Assembly: GCF_002443295.1 (NCBI RefSeq)
Contig: NZ_BAOS01000013.1
Span: 186,001 to 250,000, forward strand
DNA from: Candidatus Scalindua japonica
Lineage (GTDB): Bacteria; Planctomycetota; Brocadiia; Brocadiales; Scalinduaceae
Length of the DNA stretch: 64,000 nucleotides
Direction: 5' to 3'
This document shows positions 1 through 9,900 of the stretch, piece by piece. Positions within the stretch are counted from its first letter, which is position 1. The number at the start of each line of letters is the position of its first letter. The notes under the pieces were generated by a model. That model saw nothing but the letters and a program-made list of their open reading frames with translations. It ran no database searches and was not told the DNA's origin. The position numbers and the translations under genes were made by a program.

Positions 1-1
1 T

Positions 2-958
2 TCTACATTAGAATTTGCCTCAGATATGGTAATTGTCACCGACAGTAAGGGGAAGATAGAGAGGGTAAATCCAGCATCTTTGAAGTTACTTGGCTATTTA
101 GAAAAAGAGATGAAAAACAGGTATTTCAAGGAATTTATTAATAATGAGGATGTTACCAAGGATATATTAGATGCTGATAATATTCCCAGTGATGAAGTTG
201 TTTTGCTGAGTAAGTCTAACAAAGAAGTGAATGTGCTCCTGTCTGTGGTTCGATTACCAGAAGAATTTGCTAAAAAAGTTTTTATTGCCAAAGATTTGAC
301 ACAACATAAACGATTAGAAAAGATGGCTTTACTGGATAAAATGTACCAAGAGATAGCAACACAGACGAAAACACCTCTTTCACTGGTTTTTAGATGGTTG
401 AAAAAAATAAAGAGTAAAAACGAGCTTGATTTAGAGATGTTGGAAAAAGCCATCAGGCAGTTGCATAAGGTTGAACTTACCTATGACAGGCTTGCTCTTT
501 ATAATTATGATGAAAAAAAAGGTGGGTTTTCTCATGATAAAATACGCATAGAGATCTCGGAAGTGATTGATATCGTTATGGATGAGCTTCCTGTGGCAGA
601 AAAAAATTTAATTAAGTATGAAAAAAAACAAATGCCGTCGATGTACGGTGACATCTTCCAACTTTCTTTTTGTCTCAAAACAATTCTTTCTTATTTGTTA
701 AGATACGTCCCGGAAGATGAAAAGATACTTGTGAACATATTCAATAAAAATAATATGATTAAATTGCATATAAACGGTTTTTACCCAGAACTATCTAATG
801 CAGAATATTCGCGAACGTTGGCTGAAATGGCTCTTGGTGAAGAGATTGTGAAAGATTTTATAAAACAACATGACGGAGAATACAAACAAGAGAAAAGCAG
901 TGGAAGAATAGAGTTCCACATTGATTTACCTATTGACTTGAGAGAGGAACGAAAATGA
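2..958 (+). CDS. PAS-domain, histidine-kinase-like protein (5' partial), phosphoacceptor His missing
   Basis: The frame is open to the left edge, and the residues before the first ATG (26) already belong to the PAS fold (LEFASDMVIVTD), so the true start lies outside the window. A PAS domain fills about residues 1-95 counted from that ATG. A HisKA-like helix pair follows, in which the usual H-E-[LI]-R-T-P-L reads TQTKTPL near residues 112-118, so the phosphoacceptor His is Thr. The C-terminal part resembles a histidine-kinase ATPase domain (a GDxxQLxxCL segment near the N-box and a closing IVKDFIKQHDGEY), but the N-box Asn and glycine boxes are not recognisable. It is probably a sensor or scaffold pseudokinase. 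Its stop overlaps the next start (ATGA), indicating translational coupling to the CHAT gene. Confidence 0.75.
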   Translation, partial: STLEFASDMVIVTDSKGKIERVNPASLKLLGYLEKEMKNRYFKEFINNEDVTKDILDADNIPSDEVVLLSKSNKEVNVLLSVVRLPEEFAKKVFIAKDLTQHKRLEKMALLDKMYQEIATQTKTPLSLVFRWLKKIKSKNELDLEMLEKAIRQLHKVELTYDRLALYNYDEKKGGFSHDKIRIEISEVIDIVMDELPVAEKNLIKYEKKQMPSMYGDIFQLSFCLKTILSYLLRYVPEDEKILVNIFNKNNMIKLHINGFYPELSNAEYSRTLAEMALGEEIVKDFIKQHDGEYKQEKSSGRIEFHIDLPIDLREERK

Positions 959-2571
959 ATATTAACGTTCTCATCGTTATTCATGATCCGGAACAGAGAG
1001 AGGTAATTGAGGACATAATAAGGAAAGGGCTTTCAGAAGACGGTCATAACGTAGACATACGAAATGCTATTAGTGAAGCGAAAGCAAAGAAAGTGATAAT
1101 AGAAGACCTGAAGTATGATTGTGGATTGGTCATTACCCACTTAAATATTCCCATAGACAATAAAAGCCCTCTTAACGAAGACGAAAAAAGGGGCTTTGTC
1201 TTTTTGAAATGGCTGGAAAATGAAAAACATAATATTCCAAGTATACTTATCTCAGATGCATCCAACCCTGAATTATACAATGCTGCACAGAAAATTGCCG
1301 GCTGCAAGTTGGTGCCGACAAGTGAGAAAATGGAAGATGATCTACTTGAATTCGCCAAAAAAGAGTTGGGTACACAGGAAGAAAAAAAAGAAAAAAGAAA
1401 AATTGTAAACCTTGATATCAATTTAAATTTTGATCAAAATGCGGGTAGTTATGTTCTGAAAGGAGTAGGATTTCCTTATGAAGATCATGGTAATCTCAAA
1501 ATTGATTTAGAAATGATGGAAGATCTAGTAAAACGTTCACGAAATATTGAAGATATCAGAAAATCTAGATGGGAGGAAGAACTTCAAGCCGTTGGAAAAA
1601 TATTAATAAAAGAAATTTTTGTAAAGAATAGAACTTTGCACGAACATTTTTATGCTCAAATTGGTAAGGGAATAGGGATTGAAAATGCAAAGATAAGGTT
1701 TTTAATTGAAAAAGGAGCTAACCCTATTTTTCTTGAAGCTTTATATAGTGCAGATGAAATATCCAATAACTATTGGATGCTTGAAACTCCAATCACTCGT
1801 AGATTACAAAATGTTGAAACCTTAGGATACCCTCTTTTTCATGATGATGAGACAAATGAAGGGCCTATTAATTGCCTTATCATCGAGGCAGATAGCCATG
1901 GATTTGTAGGTATGAAAGATGAAGAGGGAGAGGATATGGTACTGCCTGAACTTAAAAATATAGAATATGAAGCTGATTTTCTTCACGAATTTTTCTGTAA
2001 TAGTAAAGAATCAGTTAAAACAGGTAAAGTATTTAAAATCGAATGTTCTCATAATAATTCAGGAAGTGAAATAATCGTAACAAAAAATAATAAAGAGTAC
2101 TCATATAAGTTTTCAGCAGAAAATTCTTTTGAAGAATACGTGGAGAATATACTCAAAAGTGAAACATGGCATCTTGTACACTTTGCAGGACATTCTTTTT
2201 GTGATCAAAAAGGCAATGGTTTTGTTTTTTTTCCAGGGAAAGCAAAATCACCTATTCCCATTGAAATTACTGATTTTGCCAAATTATTAAGGGTAACAAA
2301 ATGTAGATTCATTTACTTGAGTAGTTGTCACAGTTCGAACGAAGATTTCGTATTTGAGCTTGCTAGAAATAAAGTTCCTTCTGCCATTGGTTTTCGCTGG
2401 AAAATAGATGATGATAAGGCTAAAGAACTTGCCAAGATTTTTTATGAATATCTTTTTAAATTAAAATCATTAGAATATGCCTTGTTGGAAGCACGAACAA
2501 AAATGCGTAAATTAGATTCTGATAATAAAATCTGGGCTGCTCCAATGTTAATTATGCAAATGGGAGATTAA
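955..2571 (+). CDS. Receiver-like domain fused to CHAT-family cysteine protease
   Basis: The protein has 538 residues. The N-terminus (about 1-140) has the pattern of a response-regulator receiver, but the phosphorylation position reads VITHLNIP, with His62 where Asp is expected. A middle region of about 150-330 is not recognised. The C-terminus (about 340-538) is a CHAT (caspase HetF-associated with TPRs) peptidase domain: His413 in HFAGHS and Cys458 in LSSCHSS form the expected dyad, and the closing segment (AIGFRW, then a helix ending in ALLEAR) is typical. CHAT proteins cleave partner proteins in bacterial conflict and signalling systems. The start overlaps the upstream stop by 4 bp. The unusual point is that both the kinase-like neighbour and this receiver lack phosphotransfer residues, so control is likely by binding rather than phosphorylation. 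Confidence 0.82.
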   Translation: MNINVLIVIHDPEQREVIEDIIRKGLSEDGHNVDIRNAISEAKAKKVIIEDLKYDCGLVITHLNIPIDNKSPLNEDEKRGFVFLKWLENEKHNIPSILISDASNPELYNAAQKIAGCKLVPTSEKMEDDLLEFAKKELGTQEEKKEKRKIVNLDINLNFDQNAGSYVLKGVGFPYEDHGNLKIDLEMMEDLVKRSRNIEDIRKSRWEEELQAVGKILIKEIFVKNRTLHEHFYAQIGKGIGIENAKIRFLIEKGANPIFLEALYSADEISNNYWMLETPITRRLQNVETLGYPLFHDDETNEGPINCLIIEADSHGFVGMKDEEGEDMVLPELKNIEYEADFLHEFFCNSKESVKTGKVFKIECSHNNSGSEIIVTKNNKEYSYKFSAENSFEEYVENILKSETWHLVHFAGHSFCDQKGNGFVFFPGKAKSPIPIEITDFAKLLRVTKCRFIYLSSCHSSNEDFVFELARNKVPSAIGFRWKIDDDKAKELAKIFYEYLFKLKSLEYALLEARTKMRKLDSDNKIWAAPMLIMQMGD

Positions 2572-2598
2572 ACCATATTTCACTTTTAAGGGGTGGGC

Positions 2599-3891
2599 AT
2601 GGGATTAAAAGAATTTTTCCAAAATATTACAAGTGAACAAACAAAGCGAAAGTTTTACAACCGCATCCCTGGAGACCATGTTGAAGGGTTTTCCCCTGAT
2701 GAATTTGTACCGAACAAAAGTTATTTTGAAATTCAACTATCCGAAATGTTTCTCCGGGACAAGAGTGAATATTGGCGAGACTTTATTCCCTTAAGCATTG
2801 TTGTAAGCGATTTTATATATGATGGAAGAAGGCATATCATTCCTTTTTTTGTTGAAAATCAACTTCTTAAAGAGAGTGAGGTAAAACGACACACTAAAGG
2901 AGAGTACGTAGAATACCTTAATACCAGGGTTGCCGGGCCCATTCCTTATGTTGGTGATAATATTTCACTTTTTGTAGGTTTGTATCGTGTCAAGGTAAAC
3001 GACCTTGCGGAGAATCTTTTTAACTTTCTCCAAAATATAGTAAAAACTTTTGACAACCCGATGCTTTCAACATATCTTCGTATTGCCAAGCCTCTGGGCG
3101 AAGGGCTTCCACGATTATTAGGTATGAAAGATGTCGAATTCAGATTAGGTACCAGAGATGAATTTAAAGATACACAAGACGATCCTCATCGCTTCCAGGA
3201 GGGTTACCTTGTCTATATTAACTGCCCTGAAGACAATATAAAGCTTAACAATCTATGGGTCAAGGATGGCCGTCTGTTTTACGGAGAAGATAAAAACACA
3301 AGCAAACATTTCAGGGAATACGATTACTGCCTGGTCCGTGTCGTACACCGTTCTGAAAGAAATGACTATCAGTCTTTCCCCTGTTATAGATTATGGGAAA
3401 AATCGTTAGACATGATTTATCATGGTAAACTTGAAGAAGGAGATCGCTTATTCTTGGAGTTTGGTAATGAGTTGGCTAAATCGCCAGACATGACAATGAC
3501 GCATAGATATAACCTTATCCGAGCGTTTAAGGCAAATTATGAAAAAGAACTTGACCTAATTAAAGAAATTGGTCATAGAGGAAGTGGTCATAATAATACT
3601 AAAGTCTCCAGGGGATCAAGGGGGATGCTAGGGCCGCAGGATTATATCCAGAAAACGTCATTTTTGGCCAAAAAAAATGGAGTTCAAAATAACATAGTTA
3701 ATGACATTTGTGATATCAGTAAAAATTGGAATGAAATACCAGAACTAGCAAACCGAACTAAGGATTTTAAATTGACAAATACTGTTCTGAATAAACAATT
3801 AAAGGCATTAGATACTGTAGGTGAAATTCACGAACAAGATCCAATAGATTTGATGAATGCTATCACACTAGCTACTTTTAGAAAAGACTAA
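2599..3891 (+). CDS. Unrecognised 431-aa protein in CHAT operon
   Basis: I do not recognise a family. The start at ATG 2599 is preferred over the in-frame GTG at 2593 because an AAGGGG ribosome site (about 2588-2593) sits at normal distance from it. It is a soluble, mixed alpha/beta protein with no signal peptide or membrane segment. A beta-rich region around residues 60-130 contains RVAGPIPYVGDNISLFVGLY, and the last third is charged and helical. The gene lies 27 bp after the CHAT stop and 23 bp before the ammonia-lyase gene, so it is part of the same operon. It could be the target or a binding partner of the CHAT protease; this is inference from position only. Confidence 0.72.
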   Translation: MGLKEFFQNITSEQTKRKFYNRIPGDHVEGFSPDEFVPNKSYFEIQLSEMFLRDKSEYWRDFIPLSIVVSDFIYDGRRHIIPFFVENQLLKESEVKRHTKGEYVEYLNTRVAGPIPYVGDNISLFVGLYRVKVNDLAENLFNFLQNIVKTFDNPMLSTYLRIAKPLGEGLPRLLGMKDVEFRLGTRDEFKDTQDDPHRFQEGYLVYINCPEDNIKLNNLWVKDGRLFYGEDKNTSKHFREYDYCLVRVVHRSERNDYQSFPCYRLWEKSLDMIYHGKLEEGDRLFLEFGNELAKSPDMTMTHRYNLIRAFKANYEKELDLIKEIGHRGSGHNNTKVSRGSRGMLGPQDYIQKTSFLAKKNGVQNNIVNDICDISKNWNEIPELANRTKDFKLTNTVLNKQLKALDTVGEIHEQDPIDLMNAITLATFRKD

Positions 3892-3914
3892 AACAGGTTT
3901 GTACTGAAAAATTA

Positions 3915-5597
3915 ATGAATAAAAATTTTGTTTCTTTTTTAATGTCCACTGGTAAAAAGCATGTCACTTTAAATGGAGATTCCAACCTTTCAGTTGAAGA
4001 CGTCCTCTCCATTGCAAGAAAGTGCCTTCCTGTTCATATCAAATTAACACCAGAAAAAAAACAGAGAATGCAGGACAGTTATGACCATATGATGGAACAG
4101 GTGCGTAATGGTATTCCGATATATGGGACAAATTCTTCATTTGGCGCACAGGCTGGAAGATTACACCATGATGGTGATGAAGAGGAGCGTGTGAAAATTG
4201 CAAGAAGAATTTCCGAATCTATATTGATTGCAGATGTTTCTGTTGGGCCATCTCTCCCTAAAGATGTGGTTCGGGCAGCTATGCTTATCAGGGTAAATAT
4301 GCTGCTGCCAGGAATGAGCGCAGTTAAACTAGATGACCTTTCGATCTTCATCGAAATGTTAAACAAAGACATAACTCCCATTGTTGGATCTTACGGAAGC
4401 ATTGGAGCATCAGGCGATCTCGCACAGAACTGTCGTATCTTAAATGCTGCGATGCAAAGAAGCACAACAAAAGTGATAGATAGGAATGGCGTAACGAGAA
4501 CCGCCGATAATGCGCTTACAGCGGCAGGACTAAAAAAGCTTGAATTGGGACCAAAAGCTGGTTTGGGCCTTGTAAATGGTGATAACTTTTCCACTGCTGC
4601 GGCTGCTCTATTGTTTGTTGATACCGTCCAACTAATGCTGCTTAACACAGCAGTTTCAGCACTTATCATTCAAGCGTTAAGAGGCACTGACCGTTCCTTT
4701 CATCCTATACTATCTGGAGTTCGTCTCCATCCAGGACAAAAGTTTGCAGCACTGCTATATCGAAAACTCCTTCAAGGGAGTAAGCTTTCCTATCAAGAAA
4801 TGTCAGGGCATAAGTTACGTGAGAGTGGAGTAAAAGTGCAGGATGGCTACAGTCTTCGTTGTTTAAGTCAGTTTTTTGCCCCACACTGGGAAAATCTCAT
4901 ACGTATAAAGGACACCATTACTACCAACATAAACAGCGTCTCTGACAACCCAATCTGGGTTCCTCCTGATTACGCTACAGATGGAGAAAAACCGTGGCAG
5001 TGGGTTAGCGGTGGAAACTTTTTAGGAATTCATATGGCAGAATCAATAGATCAAATGAGAAAGATACTTACACACATCACCAAAGTTAACGACAGGCACT
5101 TAGCAAGACTTATCAATAGAAATGAAAATAATGGACTTCCAGACAATCTTTCAGATAATAAATCTTTAACAAAGTGTACATTTAAGGGAATACAGATACA
5201 GATGGGTATGATGGAAGTTTACTCTTCCGTTTTATCCATACCGGTTACCACATTCTTTGGTGTACATGAAGAAGATAATCAAGACATTACAGCCCATGGG
5301 CTTACCTCATGGTTGCTTGCTAAGGAAAATCTGAGATTGGCCAGATATGCTGTTGCGACAAATCTTATAGCATCTATGCAGGCTGTTGACTTACGGGCGG
5401 TTAATGAACCTGAAGGTAAAGGGAAAGAACTCTTGTCACCAGCCACACAATATCTTTATGATTTTATTCGCAAATCTATACCTTACATCGATACAGACCA
5501 GTCATTATCACATTATCTTGAAGACATTTATAATAAAATTTCTGATCCAGATACTATTGCACAACTAACAGAGCCTCTTTTAGATTTATTAGAATAA
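3915..5597 (+). CDS. Aromatic amino acid ammonia-lyase (HAL/PAL family)
   Basis: This 560-residue protein is a MIO-dependent lyase. The Ala-Ser-Gly triad that cyclises to the methylidene-imidazolone cofactor is at residues 165-167 within GSIGASGDLAQN, and the catalytic Tyr is at about 70 in YGTNSSFG. The QDGYSLRC segment and a TDNP-like SDNP motif are also present. Family members eliminate ammonia from His, Phe or Tyr, and related aminomutases shift the amino group instead. The usual HAL neighbours (hutU, hutI) are absent, so histidine catabolism is not supported, and substrate cannot be set from sequence. Its placement behind a PAS / receiver-CHAT / unknown cassette is unusual. The length is normal for the family. 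Confidence 0.88.
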   Translation: MNKNFVSFLMSTGKKHVTLNGDSNLSVEDVLSIARKCLPVHIKLTPEKKQRMQDSYDHMMEQVRNGIPIYGTNSSFGAQAGRLHHDGDEEERVKIARRISESILIADVSVGPSLPKDVVRAAMLIRVNMLLPGMSAVKLDDLSIFIEMLNKDITPIVGSYGSIGASGDLAQNCRILNAAMQRSTTKVIDRNGVTRTADNALTAAGLKKLELGPKAGLGLVNGDNFSTAAAALLFVDTVQLMLLNTAVSALIIQALRGTDRSFHPILSGVRLHPGQKFAALLYRKLLQGSKLSYQEMSGHKLRESGVKVQDGYSLRCLSQFFAPHWENLIRIKDTITTNINSVSDNPIWVPPDYATDGEKPWQWVSGGNFLGIHMAESIDQMRKILTHITKVNDRHLARLINRNENNGLPDNLSDNKSLTKCTFKGIQIQMGMMEVYSSVLSIPVTTFFGVHEEDNQDITAHGLTSWLLAKENLRLARYAVATNLIASMQAVDLRAVNEPEGKGKELLSPATQYLYDFIRKSIPYIDTDQSLSHYLEDIYNKISDPDTIAQLTEPLLDLLE

Positions 5598-5693
5598 TTC
5601 AACTCCCTTTATAGCACGGTGCGGATTTAACAAGCATCTGGAAATACGTGCAGCATTAATTGAAGTGGCTACGGCTGGATTAGGAGGATAGAC

Positions 5694-5733
5694 AAAAAGC
5701 CTGCATCCTTATTTGAATCAAGAATGCAGGCTT
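5694..5733 (-). terminator. Rho-independent terminator for the PEP-CTERM gene
   Basis: A perfect 10-bp stem (AAGCCTGCAT at 5697-5706 with ATGCAGGCTT at 5724-5733) encloses a 17-nt loop. On the minus strand the stem is followed by a T-run (5694-5698), which suits termination of the minus-strand gene ending at 5768. It may also slow read-through from the plus-strand lyase operon. Confidence 0.7.
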
Positions 5734-5767
5734 AATCATAATGATACAATATTAGATAAACAACTAC

Positions 5768-6682
5768 CTAGCTATTTACTACTGTTTTCTGTTTAATCCT
5801 TCGTACTGCTCCAACACCTACTAAACCGACAAGGCTGATACCAAAAAGTAGTTCAAGGGAGGGTTCTGGAACACTACCTTCAATAACGTCGTTAGCGCAA
5901 GACATCGTAAAATGAAAGGCGAGAGTATTCCAAGTTTCCATACCGGTACCTGCTAGATCATCTATCGTGAATTCTATCATTCCAAAGTCTGGCTTTGTTG
6001 CATTAGTGAGGTTAATATCTACTCCTGCGCTTTTTACGACTTCCCATTCGTTGGTATCCTGTGTAACCATTACTTCCTGATCATGTCGATATATACCGCC
6101 ACTTAGTAATTCACTTGAAATGTATGCGTTGTTGTTGTTGTCCTTGAACCCTTTGGAAAGATCTACTAACGAAGCATCCCTATGACCACCACCGGAGAGA
6201 TCTGCGTTCCAATGGTCACTAAAAGTGTCAAATTTAATAGCTTTTTCCCATTCGGTACCTGTGCTATGCGAATCTAATATGTGATGTGGATCGTTTCCAG
6301 CCGGATTCCACACTTCTGCCAGAAATAGGTCACCTATCCCCATCCCTTTCCCATCAGCGTCGTCTGGTATAGATGCGTTCTTGGTCTGATCAGTTAAGTT
6401 ATATGTATCTCCCGCACCATAGGTACCTATCCCACTTGTAATAAAGCCAGTATTAATTTTAATACTAAGTGAAGTACCTTTAACAAAGGTTACCTCCGCG
6501 TTTTCTATTTGGAAATCAAAACTACCGATTACGTCCTTCTCCATAGTCCCTGGCGGGTTACCGCCCCAATACGCACCAGCACCGGTATCGTCTACAATAT
6601 CTGCGGAAACATTTTTTGACGGTAAAACAAATACCAACGATAGAAACAAAGCAAATCCGATAACTAACAAATGTTTTTTCAT
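5768..6682 (-). CDS. PEP-CTERM sorting-domain protein
   Basis: This secreted protein has 304 residues. An N-terminal signal peptide covers about residues 1-27 (hydrophobic core, then VSADIV). The C-terminus carries the exosortase sorting signal: VPEPS near residue 272, a hydrophobic helix, then the basic tail RRIKQK. The body is rich in Gly, Asp and Asn, as expected of a surface or matrix protein, and ends with a FHFTMSCANDVIEG stretch of a type common just before PEP-CTERM tails. An AAAGGTGG ribosome site lies upstream. The exosortase gene at 13001-13885 lies on the same strand, so this is likely its substrate, anchored or released at the cell surface. Confidence 0.9.
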   Translation of the reverse strand: MKKHLLVIGFALFLSLVFVLPSKNVSADIVDDTGAGAYWGGNPPGTMEKDVIGSFDFQIENAEVTFVKGTSLSIKINTGFITSGIGTYGAGDTYNLTDQTKNASIPDDADGKGMGIGDLFLAEVWNPAGNDPHHILDSHSTGTEWEKAIKFDTFSDHWNADLSGGGHRDASLVDLSKGFKDNNNNAYISSELLSGGIYRHDQEVMVTQDTNEWEVVKSAGVDINLTNATKPDFGMIEFTIDDLAGTGMETWNTLAFHFTMSCANDVIEGSVPEPSLELLFGISLVGLVGVGAVRRIKQKTVVNS

Positions 6683-6884
6683 ACAGCACCCACCTTTCCC
6701 ATGTTTATATCTTCTTCTTAAAAAAATTCAATAATATGCTTAATTTATTAAATATTATTAGAACCTCACGTAATGAAAAACAATCATGTTTGAATCTTGA
6801 AACAGTATTTTAGCAAACTATAACAATTACACAAGATAAAAAATACTATTTCTTTTTAACCAGAATATTTGGATATTGTTTATG

Positions 6885-6921
6885 AACAATATTAACAAAC
6901 AAGGTCCTTGTCAATATTGTT
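6885..6921. promoter_or_regulatory. Nested inverted repeat upstream of the PEP-CTERM gene
   Basis: The arms AACAATATT (6885-6893) and AATATTGTT (6913-6921) enclose a second inner repeat ACAAGG-T-CCTTGT (6899-6911). No T-run follows on either strand, so an operator or a 3' stabilising hairpin of the TPR transcript is more likely than a simple terminator. The surrounding 6683-6989 is AT-rich, has no gene, and should hold the promoter of the PEP-CTERM gene. Confidence 0.4.
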
Positions 6922-6989
6922 ACTTGTTTTCCTTACACAATAACCCCTTAAACGATCTTAAGTAACTAAAAATCCAAGTTATCACCTTT

Positions 6990-9900
6990 TCAGTAAAAAC
7001 TGATTTTTTCTATTAATTTGCCGGTTTTTTCTGCTTCTGGAAAATTACTACTTAGTCTAAGCGCGTACTCCAGTTCTTTTAATGCTAATAACTCAAGCCC
7101 GGTTTTGTAATAAACAACCCCAAGGTGATAGCGCATTGTAGGATTCCGTGGCGAAATTTTTACAGCATTCTTAAGTTCAGCTATTGACTTATCGTACTCA
7201 CCATTCAAGTAACATATCCATCCGTATGTATCTAATATATTAGCATTTTTTGGGGCAAGTTCCCTGGCGTCTTTTGCAAATTTCATCGCATAATCTATTT
7301 TGCCCTGCAGCTTTGTTGCATATAAATACGCAAGATTATTGTGCGCAAATATCGATGACGGTTCTAATTTTATTACCATTTCATACTCTTTTACTGCTTC
7401 ATTAATTAAACCATTAGACTGAAGTATCATCGCCAATTTTAGATGAGCAATAACGTTATCAGGGTCAATAGATATCAACTTCTTATAGAGGGTCTCAGCC
7501 TCATCATTTCTCGCATTACGCGCATAAATATTTGCAAGTTGATAATACACAGAGGGAGAATCTGGCGCCATTTCTAAAGCTCTTTTGTAGATTTCTATGG
7601 CCTCATCAACGCCGCCAGACCAGACCAGGATGTCTGCCAGTATCTGGTATAAACTCGCATCAGTTATCGCTATTTCTGAAATTTTATCATGCTCTTTTAA
7701 TACGCGATTAAGCCATTTACTATTGGCGTATGCTATAGAACGACCCAAATGATATACAATCTTAGAAGTCAACTTATTATTTTCACTAAAATTTATTAAG
7801 CCCATGAGGCTCTCTTTTTGCATATTATTAAGTCTCAAGGACTCATTACTGATATGACGCCTGGCCCCTTCAAAATCATCCTTAGACAATGATATGATTA
7901 TCATACACAGGTTTGGAATAATACCACCGGGTTGAATGTTTATTGCTTTTGAGCATGCATCTATTGCCCCATCATAGTCTTCATTCATAAGATGCGCTAT
8001 CGACAAACTGCATAGAAAAAAAACATTATTCGGAAAATTGTTAATTCCCTGCTTATACGTTGAGATTGAATTTTCGTATTCACCCCTATCCAGGTATAAG
8101 ATACCCAGTCCGTATGCGTCAGAAGATTCTGGATTATGTTGTAATACGAAGCTCAACTGTTCTATAGCCTTTGATATTTCTTCATTTTTCACATACACCT
8201 TTGACATTAACAAACTAGCAGTCTGGTTTTCAGGGTCCAGTTCTAAAACCTTCACCAGGGCGTCATGTGCCTTGTCATCTTGATCCATGGCCAAATAACT
8301 TTTTATCATGTTAAAATATACAGCCACATTTTCTGGTTCTGTTTTATTCAGCGTTTCAAATTCAACTATCGCCTCTTTGTGCTTTCCGATTAAAGCGTAA
8401 GCGCTTCCCAATCCTAAACGAGCAACATTATTTTGCGGATCAATCCTTAGTGCTGTTTTGTAATGCGGCAATGCGATTTCGGGCTGATTAAGTTGCAGCT
8501 TTATATTGGCAATGTTTAGATGGGCTGGAACAAATTTAGAATTAATGTCTATTATTTTATTAAACACTAACACCGCGTTGCTTAACATGCCTTTCCTTAA
8601 ATAAGCGGCTCCAAGAACAGTGAGTACACGTATTTCGGCAGGTTTAATTTCAAGGCTCTTCTTACAATATCTTATACATTCATCAATCTCATTTTGCGCA
8701 AATTTTAACCTGGCCATATTGTAATGCCCTTCAAAGGTGTTCACATCCAATTCCAGCATTTTTGAGAATGCCATTTCTGCATTCTCATACCTTGTGCTTG
8801 CAAGATTAAGCTCACCCAATAGATTATGAGCCCTTAAGTTTTCTGGGGAGAGTTGTATCGCCTCATCAACCAATTTTACTGCATCCTCTACCGAATTCTT
8901 TTTAAAGAGCAGACCTGCAAGGATTAGTCTTGTAGAGACAGAATTGTTATCAAGATCAGCCAGGTTCTGATATGTTGAAATAGCATCTTCCTCTTTTTGA
9001 GCTGCAAGATACGCCTTTCCCATATCTTGTGAAACATACTCTGGTTTACGCTCTATGATTTCATTATATACCTTAATAGCCTCTTCTTTTTTATTAGCGG
9101 ACAGATAAGTACTCGCGAGAAAAATCTTAGGTACTAGGTTATCTGGTAATATTTTTGCTGCTTTTTCGCACTCTTTAATTGCCAGACTAAAATAACCACT
9201 TTGTATTGCAACTATATACTTGTTAATGGATAATGTTACCTGCTTACCCTTCTTTTCATTATCTTTACATATTTCTATTAATCCCAGATATTCCTTTTTC
9301 TCTGCATCATTAAACATAGAGAGCGACTCTACCTGTTCATTCGTAAATTTAAGCCTGACCATATCATAATACCCATGAGTGGAATCTTTATGCTTTGTAT
9401 CTTTAGTATCTCGAATAAACAGCTCTTCTAATAGATTATAGGATGACAAATCCTCTGGATAGAGTTCCATGGTTTCTTCAGTAATCTTTGCAGTCTCATG
9501 TATACTACCCTTTTTAAAGAGTTGGTTGGCGAGGGAAAGTCGCACAGATATAGATTCATCATCCTTACCTGCCAGTCTCTGATATATTGATACAGCCTCT
9601 TCCTCACCATGTTCAATGAGCATCTCAGGTATAAGAGTCTGTGGAAAAATGGCTAATGCCTTTTTGCTCTCACTGATAGCTAAATCAAAATTACACATTT
9701 GCTTTGCAGCGAGTGCCTTGTTAAGGTTTAATGTTACCTTCTTTGAGTCTTTTTTATTTTTCTGGCACAGATCAACTAATTTAAGATACTCTTTCTTCTC
9801 TTCGTCATTAAAGATCAATGATGATTCTACCTGTTTACGCGCCTTATAAAAGTCATCATTAGAAACATATATATTTGTCATGAACATATCGAAAAGTGGA

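Noticed and set aside
1044-1421. 125-aa minus-strand frame opposite the CHAT gene
   Set aside because: It is a shadow of the receiver-like domain frame, with low-complexity Ser/Phe content.
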